Shown piece by piece: positions 18,784 through 29,167 of a stretch of DNA of 64,000 bases. The notes below the pieces were generated by a model. That model was not told where the DNA came from. It made no database searches and saw only the letters and a list, made by a program, of their open reading frames with translations. Each line of letters starts with the position of its first letter. Within the stretch, counting starts at the first letter, position 1. Origin of the DNA: JAFAXD01 sp963760435. Lineage in GTDB: Bacteria > Pseudomonadota > Alphaproteobacteria > Rhizobiales > Xanthobacteraceae. The position numbers were made by a program, and so were the translations under genes. Location of the stretch: positions 53,010-117,009 of the forward strand of contig CAVXDE010000041.1 in assembly GCA_963760435.1 (NCBI GenBank), given 5' to 3'.

Positions 18784-18916
18784 GGCACTCCCCAATGCCA
18801 GATCACACTCTGACCCGGACGCCACCCTACATGAACTTGCAGCCAAGCAACGTTTGGAATCGCTGAGGCGGTACCAAAATTAGAGTGGTGTTACCGGACG
18901 GGCACATGTGGAAAAC

Positions 18917-21369
18917 TCAGTGGGGTGCGGACGTTTCGGCTTGCTGCCTGAGTTCTCCGATCAGGGCGCTCAGATTGCGATCGCTCGGCACGAGACGCGC
19001 CGCCTGTTCGGCATAGGTGAGGGCTGTCACGAAGTCGTGGGCCTCGCGACTGTAGCTCACCAGCGCCAATAAGGTCTCGCGATCGTCCGGATGACGGGCT
19101 GCGTTTTGTTTGAGCAGAGCCATGGCCTCGTCGGTGCGGCCCGCCGAGTACAAGCCGACAGCGTAGACATAAGCATATCGGGCCCGATCCGGCTCAAGCT
19201 CGGTCGCACGGCGCAGTTCCCCGAGCGCCTCGTCGCGTTGCTTCAGTCGCGTCAGCGCAAGTCCGAGCGCATGGTGTAGTCCAGCGTCCTTTGGTGATGC
19301 CGCAATGGCGGCGCGCAACACCTGTTCACCATCATTGTCGCGTCCAATGAGCCGGTAGAGCTCTGCGAGGTTGACGGCTGCGGGCGCAAACTGCGGACTG
19401 AGCCGCAGCGCAGCTTGGTATTCGGACTCCGCCTCGCGGTCGCGATGCTGGCGCACGAAGAAATTTCCGAGCGTTGCGCGCGCCTCCGGACGATCCGCGT
19501 TGCTGCGCTGAGCCGCGACGAACTCGGCTGCGGCGTGCTCGAACCGTTCGCGGTCCGCGGTCGGAAGGCGCGCGACTGGAATGTCCGCCAGCAGTTCGAC
19601 GGCGCGGATGCGCACGCCGCGCACCGGATCGGACAAGAGGGGAGCAACCGCCGACCAGGTTCGCTCGAGGGGCAGGTCGGCCAGCATATCGAGTGCGCCG
19701 ATGCGCACCATCGGGTCCGGATCGGCGAGGCTGCTGAGCGCCACCCGGAACATTTCGGGAGAGGGGTGTGACGCAAGCTCACTCAACGCGCCGGCGCGGG
19801 CGAATGCCGGCGTCGTGCCGTTCGCGGCGACGCTCGCAAGCAGCAATGGCGCCTGCCTCGCATTGGTCCAGGCGGCGTGAAACGCTGGCCCGTAAGTCTG
19901 AAAACCTTTCTCATCCGGGGCGTGCCAAGCATCAATCGCGGCGGCCGCCCATTGCGGAGACTTATCTGCATGGCACGCACTGCAGGCGTTCGGGGTGCCG
20001 AGTGCCTCGGAAAGATCAGGTCGTGGGACGCGAAAACCGTGGTCGTGCCGCTGATCAACCACCATGTAGGTCCGCGCCGGCATGTGACACGAAACGCACG
20101 TGACCGGGGGGACAACGCCTGCGTGGTGGTGGTGCGTCGCTGCCGCGTAGATCTCGCCCGCATGGCATTGCAGGCAGACATTGTCGCCCGCGGCACGCAG
20201 CTTGGCGGCGTGCGGCTCATGGCAATCGCTGCAGGTAACGCCGGCCGCAAACATCCGGCTCTGCTTGAAGGATCCGTAGTTGTAGACCTCATCCTGCATC
20301 TGCCCGTCGGCAAAATAGAGGCCGCGCGAGATTGGCACGACGAGGTGCGTATCGGACAGCCAGTGTCCCGGAACCCAGTCCTCGGAAAGAGCCGCGCGGC
20401 GCGCGTGACATAATCCGCAGGTCTCGACCTCCTTGCGCAACATCGCTGGCGCAATCCGCCGTTGCGGCTTGCCGGTGCGCGGGTCCGGCAGCCACGAAAT
20501 GTCGGTGCGCTCATCGAACGTGACCGAGCAAGCCCTTTGCTGGGGTCATCGGATTTACGCAGTGGCCACCAGCTCTGCTGCGCGCGCGCCCAGGCGACAT
20601 GGCGCGAACCCCGGCCGTGGCAAGCCTCACACCCGACGCTGATTTCGGCGAACTGCGTATCGTATGTGTCAGCCGCGGCGTTGTAGTTCTTGCGCACGCC
20701 GGTCGAATGACACTCGGCGCACATGAAGTTCCAGTTCTGGTTCAGCTTGGTCCAATGCAGGATATCGTCGTGAGCGACGGCCTGATCAGGATAGAGATGA
20801 AACCAGCGCTGGCCGCCTTTGTCCTTGGGCCGAGTGTCCCAGGCGAGTGAGAGCGCTTGGATGCGACCATCCGGAAACGCGATGAGATATTGCTGCAGCG
20901 GATCGATGCCGAATGTGTATTTGACCTCGAATGTTGCAAGCTGTCCGTCCGCTCCGTCGGTCTCGACCAGGAATTTCTTGCCGTCGCGGAAGAAGCGCGA
21001 GCGCACGCCGTTATAGTCGAAGCTGGCATTATTGAAGTCGCCGAGCACCGTGCTGTCGGTGGCGTGATCCATGGCATGGCTGTGCTGCGAGCTGCGCCAC
21101 AGCTCAGCTTCTCCAGGATGACATTGCGCGCAAGTCTCGCTGCCGACGAAACGCTCTGCTTCGCCGCGCTCCGCCGCCTGCGCACCCGGCGTCAGGTCGC
21201 GCCCATCCGGGCGCATCAACACGAAAGCGAGTATCAGCGCGGGGGCCGATACAAGGATTGCCATCGCGCGGGTGGGTGTGCGGGTCGGCATGCCTCTCGA
21301 TGCTGCAGAAAAGCGAACCATTCGGATTCCGAGCTGGCGCAGAATGCCTGCCCGCCATATCGCCTCCAT
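18917..21369 (-). CDS. octaheme c-type cytochrome with HEAT and TPR repeats, frame broken near 20522
   Basis: Two overlapping frames together give one ~816-residue exported protein. A membrane/signal segment (AMAILVSAPALILAFVLM) is followed by eight CxxCH heme sites: CAQCH, CAECH and CEACH in the first part; CGLCH, CSDCH, CLQCH, CVSCH and CSACH in the second. The frame must change after ...DDPSKGLAR to VTFDERTDISWLPDP. Then come a HEAT-like region (ALSELASHPSPEMFRVALSS, GALDMLADLPLERT) and four to five TPRs to the C-terminus. It should be a periplasmic electron carrier or oxidoreductase; the reaction is unknown. The start could be 21369 or 21291. Confidence 0.8.
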
Positions 21370-21508
21370 GCCGGCTTATCAAAGCGCATTTGCCGTGCAC
21401 GTCAATCCTGCTTGACCCACGCTGGCAACTGTCGCACCGTCACGCCTGTCCACGAACACTAGATCACTCCCACTCGATCTCGATAACGGCCCTCGCAGGA
21501 GCAGCGCT

Positions 21509-23260
21509 ATGGGATTGCGATTGATCAGACACTCCTTCGTCGTCTGTGGTCTTGCGTTGTCGGCCATGGTTTGTCCGAGTGCAGCGCCACACGCATTGGC
21601 TCAATCGCAGAGCGGGGCTCGGCGGCCGCAAAGCCTCCATACAACATCATTTTTGTGATCTCCGACCAGGAGGCAGAGCATCTCCTGGTCACCAGCAACG
21701 ATTATGAGCTTCCGGCCCGCGCCGAGCTGCAGCGCCGGGGCATCACCTTTCGCAATCACTACACCGCATCGGCCATGTGCACGCCGTCGCGGGCCGCCTT
21801 CTTCAGTGGTGAGCCGCCGCAGGTCAATGGCGTCTTCGATCAGATGGAGCTTGCCTATGAGCCGAGCCTGAACCCAGACCTGCCGAATATGGCCTCGGTG
21901 CTCAAGGGCCTCGGCTACACCACAGCCTACTTCGGCAAGTTCGAGTTGAACAAGGATCTGCTCGAGGTCAATCCCGTCCGTCGGTTATCGCTCAGCGCTC
22001 GAACCCTACGGCATCGATTTTTTCAATTTCGACGGCGACAAATACGGCACGCAGGATCAGGGTTATCACGACGATCGCTATTTTGGCGGCGAGGCCGTGC
22101 GTTGGCTGCGGACCAACGCACATACCCTGAACCGCAAAGGCCAGGCGTTCTTTCTGGTGGCGAGCTTTCTCAACCCGCACGACATCATGTATGCCAACGC
22201 CAATCTTCCAGGGCAACCGGCTATTCAGAAGGCGATGAAGGATGATTTGCTGACCACTCCCCCCGGCGATACGATCTATCAGAAGAGCTGGAGCTTTACG
22301 CCGCCGCCCGGGTTGCAGGAATCGCTTAACGCCCACGGCATGCCAGGTGCATTGGCGGAGTATCAGAAGGGGTGGTCAGGCACGTTTGGGTATATTCCGA
22401 CGGATCGTCCGGACATGTGGAGTTATTTTTACAACTATTACCTCAATCTGATCCGGGACAACGATCACGGTCTGCAGCTTCTCCTCAATGCGCTGGACCA
22501 ATTGGATTTGTGGAAGAATACGATCGTTGTCGTAACGGCCGACCACGGCGAGATGGCGGGGTCGCATGGCGGGCTGCGCGGCAAGGGTCCGTTTGCGTAC
22601 GAACTTAACTCGCACATCCCGCTGTGGATCGTTCATCCCGACTATGCGGGCGGCAGGACGACGACGATGCTCACGAGCCACCTCGATCTGCTGCCGACGT
22701 TCGTCGGCATGACCGGCGTTCCGCAACCCCAGCGGCAGGCGGCCGTGAAAGGCCTGCCGGGGCACGACTTCTCGGCGCTGCTCGGCAATGCTCAGTCGGC
22801 GGACATCCACGCCAATCGCGACGGTGTGCTCTTCAACTACGTCGGCCTGCAGACCATCGACGGCAATTATCTGATTGATGCAAACAAAGACGTTTTCTTC
22901 GGCAAACCTTTTCCAACTCTGTTCGAAATGCACCCGAACCTCGACAAGCGCGGGTTCATGTCGTTTGCTTTTGACGGCCGCTACAAGTTCGCACGTTACT
23001 ACGCGCCCGCCGCATTCAACACGCCGCAGACGCTCGACGAGATTTTCCAGTACAACGACGTGCAGCTGTTCGATCTGCGGGAGGATCCCGATGAGCTGCA
23101 TAACCTTGCGCTCGATCGGGAGAAGAACAAGGACCTGATTCTGCGGATGAATGGCCTCCTGAATGAACTGATGGCGAAGGAGGTCGGCTCTCATAATAAC
23201 GGAGATTTCTTGCCGACGGCTGTCCGTCCGAAGCACGCGGTCGACTTCGGCAAGCACTGA
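21509..23260 (+). CDS. sulfatase-family hydrolase with signal peptide, frame broken near 21622 and 21980
   Basis: The ATG at 21509 opens a signal peptide (MGLRLIRHSFVVCGLALS... to APHALAQ). Two single-base corrections, at about 21622 (before KPPYNIIFVISDQ) and about 21980 (before YRSALEPYGIDFFNFDGDKY), give a ~583-residue sulfatase. The active-site motif CTPSR, whose Cys becomes formylglycine, is in SAMCTPSRAAFFSG. Metal ligands are in IFVISDQ and VVVTADHGEMAGSHGG. ELHNLALDREKNKDL is the usual sulfatase C-terminal element. The likely role is hydrolysis of a periplasmic sulfate ester. It diverges from the octaheme cytochrome gene. Confidence 0.85.
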
Positions 23261-23336
23261 AGATGTTTGCGGCGGAAAGCGAGTTCTGGTATCTGCCGAA
23301 AAGGGGTATGATTGCTCGACTGCACGGAGGTGCGCC

Positions 23337-23573
23337 ATGGCTATGGATGCCGGCGAAATCAAGCGACTGATCGAAGCGCGAATTCCCGACGCCCAGGTGA
23401 CGATCCAGGACCTCGCGGGTGATGGCGACCACTACGCTGCCACGGTGATCGCCGAGTCGTTTCGCGGCAAGTCGCGCGTGCAGCAGCACCAGATCGTCTA
23501 CGAGGCGCTCAAGGGCGAGATGGGAGGCAAGCTGCACGCTCTCGCGCTCCAGACCGGAACGCCGCCGAACTGA
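23337..23573 (+). CDS. BolA/IbaG family protein
   Basis: The 78-residue protein MAMDAGEIKRLIEARIPDAQ...ITD-type IQDLAGDGDHYAATVIAESFRGKSRVQQHQIVYEAL has the BolA fold pattern. The histidine in GDGDHY and the RVQQHQ segment are those that share a 2Fe-2S cluster with monothiol glutaredoxins. It is followed at some distance by grxD (30086), its usual partner. As I recall, bolA and grxD are adjacent in many rhizobia; here a transporter operon lies between them. Confidence 0.92.
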   Translation: MAMDAGEIKRLIEARIPDAQVTIQDLAGDGDHYAATVIAESFRGKSRVQQHQIVYEALKGEMGGKLHALALQTGTPPN

Positions 23574-23599
23574 TCCAGATTGCATACAAGGTTGCTATT

Positions 23600-23620
23600 T
23601 ATGCCTATAAAATAGGCATA
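23600..23620. promoter_or_regulatory. perfect palindrome upstream of the BMP/amidase operon, candidate operator
   Basis: TATGCCTAT (23600-23608) and ATAGGCATA (23612-23620) are perfect nine-base inverted repeats with a three-base AAA spacer, about 178 bp before the binding-protein gene. TTGCATACAA just upstream (around 23580-23590) is another partial palindrome. Arms this short, AT-rich and without a T tract suit a regulator site better than a terminator, though the position after bolA leaves that open. Confidence 0.5.
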
Positions 23621-23797
23621 GCGGCCGCCAGTATAGACCGCACCTTCGAAAATTCGCGCCACTGAATCAATGGGATTGCGCCGGCTCTCCGGTGCATGGG
23701 TTCTGGCACGCGGTTTGCGAAATCCCACCTTGTTCAATCTTTGATCACCGTCCTGCCGGGCGGGTGATGCGCCGCGACCCCCAACGAGGACCACCCC

Positions 23798-24907
23798 ATG
23801 AAATTCGATTCCGTTTCCCGCCGCCATCTGTTGCAAGGCACGGCCGCGCTCGGCCTCGCGGCGTCGTTGCCCTTGCGTAGTGCCTACGCCAAAGAGACTA
23901 CGATCGGCTTCATCTACGTCGGTTCGCGTGATGACTACGGCTACAACCAGGCCCACGCCCAGGGTGCCGCCGCGCTCAAGAAGATGCCGGACATCAAGGT
24001 CGTCGAAGAAGAGAAGGTGCCGGAGACCGACGCGGTCGAGAAGACCATGGAGTCCATGATCAATCTCGACGGGGCGACGCTGCTGTTCCCGACTTCGTTC
24101 GGTTATTACAACCCGCACATGATCAAGGTGGCCAACAAATATCCGAAGCTTCGCTTCGAGCATTGCGGAGGCCTGTGGACCGAGAAAGACCCGAAGAACG
24201 CCGGCAGCTATTTCGGCTACATCGACGAAGCGCAATACGTCAGCGGCATCGTCGCTGGCCACATGACCAAGTCGGGCAAGCTCGGCTTCGTTGCAGCCAA
24301 ACCGATTCCGCAGGTTTTGCGCAACATCAACGCGTTCACCATGGGCGCCAAGCTCGCCAACCCGAAGGCGACCCTGCAGGTGATCTTCACCGGTGACTGG
24401 TCGATGCCAGTGAAGGAAGCCGAGGCGACCAACAGTTTGATCGACCAGGGTGTCGACGTCATCACCTGTCACGTCGACGGTCCCAAGACCGTGGTCGAGA
24501 ACGCGGCACGTCGCGGCGCCATGGTGTGCGGCTATCACGTCAATCAGTCGACGCTCGCGCCACAGGCTTATCTGACCGGCGCTGAGTGGAACTGGGAAGT
24601 GCTCTATCCGCGCTTCGTCAAGATGTTCACCGCCGGCGAGACTATTCCGAACTTCTATCGCGGCGGTCTCAAGGAAGGCTTGGTCAAGGTCTCGCCCTAC
24701 GGCTCGATGGTGTCGGAGGCCGCGCGCAAGCAGGCCGATGACATCAGATCCCAGCTGACCGACGGCAGCTATGTGATCTTCAAAGGCCCGCTCGTCGACA
24801 ACAAGGGCAAGACGGTGATCGCCTCCGGCGTCAGTCGCGGCCAGACAGATCCCGATTTGGAGAAGATGGATTACCTGGTTGACGGAGTGATCGGAGCGAC
24901 TTCGTGA
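23798..24907 (+). CDS. BMP-family ABC transporter substrate-binding protein (Tat-exported)
   Basis: The protein has 369 residues. Its start MKFDSVSRRHLLQGTAALGL carries a twin-arginine signal, ending near AYAKE. The mature protein shows the Med/BmpA pattern: TTIGFIYVGSRDDYGYNQAH, EEEKVPETDAVEKTMESMI, FGYYNPHMIKVANKYPKL, YFGYIDEAQYVSGIVAGHM and NPKATLQVIFTGDW. Related proteins bind nucleosides or other nitrogen compounds. It is the first gene of an operon with two permeases, an amidase and an ATPase, and its TGA overlaps the next start. Confidence 0.9.
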   Translation: MKFDSVSRRHLLQGTAALGLAASLPLRSAYAKETTIGFIYVGSRDDYGYNQAHAQGAAALKKMPDIKVVEEEKVPETDAVEKTMESMINLDGATLLFPTSFGYYNPHMIKVANKYPKLRFEHCGGLWTEKDPKNAGSYFGYIDEAQYVSGIVAGHMTKSGKLGFVAAKPIPQVLRNINAFTMGAKLANPKATLQVIFTGDWSMPVKEAEATNSLIDQGVDVITCHVDGPKTVVENAARRGAMVCGYHVNQSTLAPQAYLTGAEWNWEVLYPRFVKMFTAGETIPNFYRGGLKEGLVKVSPYGSMVSEAARKQADDIRSQLTDGSYVIFKGPLVDNKGKTVIASGVSRGQTDPDLEKMDYLVDGVIGATS

Positions 24908-26014
24908 AGGCCGACGTTCCCGCGATTGAGCGGGATCTCTCGGGCAAGTATCGACAGGCGGCGCTGCGCGAGCGGATCGGCAGCGCCGCCGAATTCATCA
25001 TCATCCCGGCTCTGGCTTTGGTCGTGGCGCTGGTCACGTTCGGAGTTTTTGTCGCGCTGTTCGGCAAGAACCCGCTCGACCTTTATTTCTACATGTATCA
25101 GGGCGCGTTCGGCACCTGGTTCTCCTGGCAGAACACGCTCACCCGTGCGGCGCCGCTCATTCTCACCGCGCTGTGTACGGCACTGCCGGCGCAGCTCGGG
25201 ATGGTGATCATCGGCGGCGAGGGCGCGTTGCTCATGGGCGCGCTCGCTGCAACGAGTGCGGCGCTCGCGCTACCGGACGCTCCCGCCAGTGGCGGTCGGC
25301 ATTGCCATGGCGACGGCGGGCATGATCGCTGGTGGCTTGTGGATCGCACTCTCCGGCGTGCTGCGGCAATATCGCGGCGTGAACGAGACGATATCGAGCC
25401 TGCTGCTCGTGTACATCGCGCTCGCAATTCTCAATCATCTGGTCGAAGGACCGATGCGCGATCCGACCAGTCTCAACAAACCATCGACGCGCGAGATCGG
25501 TGCCGCCAACATGATCGGCACCATCCCCGGCACGGACGTACACTGGGGGTTTGCTTTCGGCATCATCGCCGCCGTGTTGAGCTATGTCCTGATCTATCAC
25601 ACCGTGTTCGGGTTCGCGGCGCGCGTCGCTGGCGGCAACATCCGCGCTGCCAAAGTCGTAGGACTGAGCGTCGGCAAGCTCGTGCTGATTGTGTGTTTCC
25701 TCGCCGGGGCCGCGGCCGGCCTCGCCGGTATGGTTGAGGTCGCGGCCGTCCAGGGCCGCACCAACGCCAATCTCGCCGCCGGTTATGGCTTTACCGGAAT
25801 CCTGGTGGCGTTCCTGGCGCGGCACAATCCCTTGGCCGTGATCCCGGTCGCGATCCTGCTCGGCGGCATCGGCGCGAGCGGCGGGTTGCTGCAACGCCGG
25901 CTCGGATTGCCGGATGCGTCCGTGCTGGTGCTGCAGGGCATGATCTTTGTCACCGTGCTGGCGAGCGATGCGCTCTACGGGCGATTGCCTTTCCTGAACC
26001 GGAAGGCGGTGTGA
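24904..26014 (+). CDS. BMP-type ABC transporter permease 1, frame broken near 25280
   Basis: The N-terminal half (AALRERIGSAAEFIIIPALA..., NTLTRAAPLILTALCTALPA, LGMVIIGGEGALLMGALAAT) continues, after removal of one base at about 25280, into PPVAVGIAMATAGMIAGGLW, YRGVNETISSLLLVYIALAI and AAKVVGLSVGKLVLIVCFLA. This gives a ~369-residue polytopic protein of the BPD_transp_2 family, as in nucleoside (NupB-type) systems. The ATG overlaps the previous stop (GTGAAGG region), consistent with one operon. Confidence 0.87.
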
Positions 26015-26015
26015 G

Positions 26016-26942
26016 ATGGCGGACGGCTCGATCGGATTGTGGACCGTGCCGCTCGCCGTCCTCGGCGGCGCGATCCGTGTCAGCACGCCGTTTCTGTTTG
26101 TCAGCCTTGGGGAGTGCATCACCGAGCGGAGCGGACGCATCAATCTTGGCCTCGAGGGCACCCTGATCATGGGCGCCATGGGCGGCTACGGCGTTTCCTA
26201 CCTGACCGGGTCGCCGTGGCTCGGCGTGGTTGCCGCCGGGCTCTGCGGCGCGGCACTCGGCGCGCTGCACGCCGCGATCTGCGGGCTGCCGCGGGTCAAC
26301 GATATCGCTGTCGGCATCGCGCTCATGTTGCTTGGAACCGGGCTTGCGTTCTTCCTGGGCAAGCCGCTGATCGAGCCGACCGCGCCGCACCTGCCTTCGA
26401 TCGACTTCGGCTGGTGGAGCGACATCCCGCAGATGCGCGCCGCGCTACGTATCAATGTGCTGTTTCTGATCGGTGTTGCGCTGGCGCCGGCGCTGGTCTG
26501 GGCGTTGCGCACCACGCGCGCCGGTCTAATCGTGCGCACCGCTGGCGAGAGCGCCGATGCGGCCCGCGCCATGGGCTACTCGGTCAATGCGATCCGGATG
26601 CGCGCCACCATGTTTGGTGGCTTCCTAGCCGGCATCGGCGGCTCGTTTCTCTCGCTGTTCTATCCCGGCAGTTGGAACGAGGGTTTGTCGAGCGGGCAGG
26701 GGATCACCGCGGTGGCGCTGGTGATCTTCGCACGCTGGGATCCGATGCTGTGTTTCTGGGCGTCGCTGCTGTTCGGCGGCGCCGCCGCGCTTGGGCCGGC
26801 GCTGCAGTCGGTCGGCGTCAGCCAGGGCTATCATCTCTTCAACGCTGCGCCGTATGTGCTGACGCTCCTGATCATGATCATCACCTGTTCGCCCAAGCGC
26901 ACCCTCGTTGGCGCGCCGGCGGAGCTGTCGATTACGAAGTAG
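26016..26942 (+). CDS. BMP-type ABC transporter permease 2
   Basis: This 308-residue membrane protein of the BPD_transp_2 family shows FLFVSLGECITERSGRINLG and LEGTLIMGAMGGYGVSY, the second-permease signature of nucleoside-type importers. AARAMGYSVNAIRMRATMFGG is the cytoplasmic loop that meets the ATPase, and GITAVALVIFARWDPMLC follows it. About eight or nine membrane helices are visible. It starts directly after the first permease and pairs with it. Confidence 0.92.
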   Translation: MADGSIGLWTVPLAVLGGAIRVSTPFLFVSLGECITERSGRINLGLEGTLIMGAMGGYGVSYLTGSPWLGVVAAGLCGAALGALHAAICGLPRVNDIAVGIALMLLGTGLAFFLGKPLIEPTAPHLPSIDFGWWSDIPQMRAALRINVLFLIGVALAPALVWALRTTRAGLIVRTAGESADAARAMGYSVNAIRMRATMFGGFLAGIGGSFLSLFYPGSWNEGLSSGQGITAVALVIFARWDPMLCFWASLLFGGAAALGPALQSVGVSQGYHLFNAAPYVLTLLIMIITCSPKRTLVGAPAELSITK

Positions 26943-26960
26943 AGGACCAAGAGGTCGACC

Positions 26961-27644
26961 ATGACCCAACGCTACGTCGCTGCCGATCCTTATCCCTGGC
27001 CCTACAATGGCGACCTACGCCCGCAGAACACCGCGCTCATCATCATCGACATGCAGACCGACTTTTGCGGGATCGGCGGCTACGTCGACCGGATGGGTTA
27101 CGATCTCTCGCTCACGCGTGCGCCGATCGAGCCGATCCAGCGTACGCTCGCCGCCGTGCGCGAGCGCGGGTTTCACATCCTGCACACGCGCGAAGGCCAC
27201 CGTCCCGACCTCTCCGATCTGCCCGCCAACAAGCGCTGGCGCTCGCGCAAGATCGGGGCCGGCATCGGCGATCCGGGACCCTGCGGCCGCATCCTGGTGC
27301 GCGGCGAGAAGGGCTGGGAGATCATTCCCGACCTTGCGCCGAAGGACGGTGAACCGATCATCGACAAGCCCGGCAAAGGCTCATTCTGCGCGACTGATCT
27401 CGAGCTGATCCTGCGCGTGCGCGGGATCGACAACATCGTGCTGACCGGTATCACCACCGATGTCTGCGTCCACACCACTATGCGCGAGGCCAATGACCGT
27501 GGCTTCGAATGTTTACTGCTCGAGGACTGCTGCGGCGCGACTGATAAGGGCAACCACGAGCACGCGATCAAGATGATCAAGATGCAGGGCGGCGTGTTCG
27601 GCGCAGTCGCTAATTCCAAACTGTTTGTCGACGCGCTGCCATGA
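26961..27644 (+). CDS. cysteine hydrolase, biuret amidohydrolase-like (isochorismatase fold)
   Basis: This 227-residue enzyme resembles biuret hydrolase (BiuH) of Rhizobium leguminosarum over its length: ADPYPWPYNG, LIIIDMQTDFCG, GGYVDRMGYDLSL, ANKRWRSRKIGAGIGDPGPC and DKPGKGSFCATDLEL. The catalytic triad of the family is visible as Asp in IIIDMQTDF, Lys in DKPGKGSF and Cys in GITTDVCVHTTM. BiuH releases ammonia from biuret to give allophanate; ureidoacrylate hydrolase (RutB) is the main alternative. The gene lies inside the ABC operon, 18 bp after permease 2, and its stop overlaps the ATPase start (ATGA), so transported substrate and enzyme are probably linked. Confidence 0.85.
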   Translation: MTQRYVAADPYPWPYNGDLRPQNTALIIIDMQTDFCGIGGYVDRMGYDLSLTRAPIEPIQRTLAAVRERGFHILHTREGHRPDLSDLPANKRWRSRKIGAGIGDPGPCGRILVRGEKGWEIIPDLAPKDGEPIIDKPGKGSFCATDLELILRVRGIDNIVLTGITTDVCVHTTMREANDRGFECLLLEDCCGATDKGNHEHAIKMIKMQGGVFGAVANSKLFVDALP

Positions 27645-29167
27645 GTGCCCCCGCGCACGATCAGGCGGCGCTCGGGGTCGAAGCCATCGGCGTCACCAAA
27701 CGGTTTGGTGAGTTCGCTGCACTCGATGACGTCTCGGTCAAGGTCGCGCCGGGAACCTTCCATGCATTGCTGGGCGAGAACGGGGCCGGCAAGAGCACGC
27801 TCGTCAAATGCATCATGGGCTATTACCAGGCCGATTCCGGATCAGTCCTGGTGGGCGGCCGCGAGCAGGAGATCAGCAATCCGCGCGCCGCCCATGCCCT
27901 CGGACTTGGCATGGTCTATCAGCACTTTACCTTGGTGCCGGCGATGACCGTCACCGAGAACCTGGTGCTGGCGCGCGACGAGCTGCCGCCGGTGATTGAT
28001 TGGAAGCGCGAGACGAAGGCGCTCGAAGCATTTCTCGCGCGGATGCCTTTCCGGGTTCCGCTCAGCGCCAAGGTCTCGGCGATCTCCGCCGGTGAGCGGC
28101 AGAAATGCGAGATCCTCAAGCAGCTTTATCTGCGCCGGCGATTCCTGATCCTCGACGAGCCGACTTCGGTTCTCACGCCAGGCGAGGCCGACGAAGTTCT
28201 CGGCATGCTGCGGCAGATGGTGGTCGCCGGCGAGCTGACTATCCTGATGATCACCCACAAATTCCGCGAGGTCATGGCGTTCGCCGATGAGGTGACGATC
28301 CTGCGGCGGGGGAAGCTCGCGGGGCAGGGCCGGGTCGCCGACCTCACGCCGGATGCTATGGCGCGCACCATGATCGGCGCCGAGGAACTCACGGTGCAGC
28401 CGGCGCGCACGGGCGAGTTTGGTGCGCCGCGGGTGGATATCGAAAAGCTCGAAGCGCTGGATGATGCCGGACAGCCGGCCGTGCGCAACGTCTCACTCTC
28501 GATCAGGGGCGGCGAGATCGTCGGCGTCGCCGGTGTCTCCGGCAACGGCCAGCGGCAGCTGATCGAAGTTCTCGCCGGACAACGTGAGCCTGCGGCTGGC
28601 GCCATTCATATGCATGGCGAACGCTACTTCGCGACCCGCGATGAGATGCGCCGGCACAAATTATCGTTGCTTCCCGAAGAGCCGCTGAAGAACGCCTGCG
28701 TCGCGCGCATGAGCGTCGCCGACAACCTGGCCTTCCGCGAGTTTGACGTGGCGCCGTTCGCGCGGGGCGGATGGTGGCTCAATCGCAATGGCTTCCGTCT
28801 CAATGCCGAGCGCAACATCGAGCGCTATCGGATCAAGACGCGGTCCGAAGCAACACCCATCGGTGAGCTCTCCGGCGGCAACGTGCAGCGCGCCGTCCTG
28901 GCGCGCGAACTCGGCGGCGCGGTCGAAATCCTCATCGCCGCCAATCCGTGCTTCGGGCTCGACTTTGCAGCGGTCGCGCAGATTCACGCGGAGATCATGG
29001 CAGCGCGCAACCGCGGCGCCGCCGTGTTGCTGGTCAGTGAGGATCTCGACGAGTTGCTGGAGCTAGCCGACCGCGTGGTGGTGATGTTCAATGGCGAGCT
29101 CGTGTACGAAGCACGCGCCAGCGAGGCCGATCTAACCGAGATCGGCCGTCATATGGCGGGGCATTAA
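27641..29167 (+). CDS. BMP-type ABC transporter ATP-binding protein (two ABC domains)
   Basis: The 508-residue protein contains two nucleotide-binding domains, as in NupA/RbsA. Domain 1 has Walker A GENGAGKSTL, the Q-loop segment VYQHFTLVP, a degenerate signature SAGERQKCEIL and Walker B FLILDEPTSVL. Domain 2 has a degenerate Walker A (GVSGNGQRQL) but an intact signature SGGNVQRAVLAREL. It drives import with the two permeases. It ends the operon, and its TAA overlaps the stop of the convergent DUF4118 gene. Confidence 0.94.
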   Translation: MSAPAHDQAALGVEAIGVTKRFGEFAALDDVSVKVAPGTFHALLGENGAGKSTLVKCIMGYYQADSGSVLVGGREQEISNPRAAHALGLGMVYQHFTLVPAMTVTENLVLARDELPPVIDWKRETKALEAFLARMPFRVPLSAKVSAISAGERQKCEILKQLYLRRRFLILDEPTSVLTPGEADEVLGMLRQMVVAGELTILMITHKFREVMAFADEVTILRRGKLAGQGRVADLTPDAMARTMIGAEELTVQPARTGEFGAPRVDIEKLEALDDAGQPAVRNVSLSIRGGEIVGVAGVSGNGQRQLIEVLAGQREPAAGAIHMHGERYFATRDEMRRHKLSLLPEEPLKNACVARMSVADNLAFREFDVAPFARGGWWLNRNGFRLNAERNIERYRIKTRSEATPIGELSGGNVQRAVLARELGGAVEILIAANPCFGLDFAAVAQIHAEIMAARNRGAAVLLVSEDLDELLELADRVVVMFNGELVYEARASEADLTEIGRHMAGH

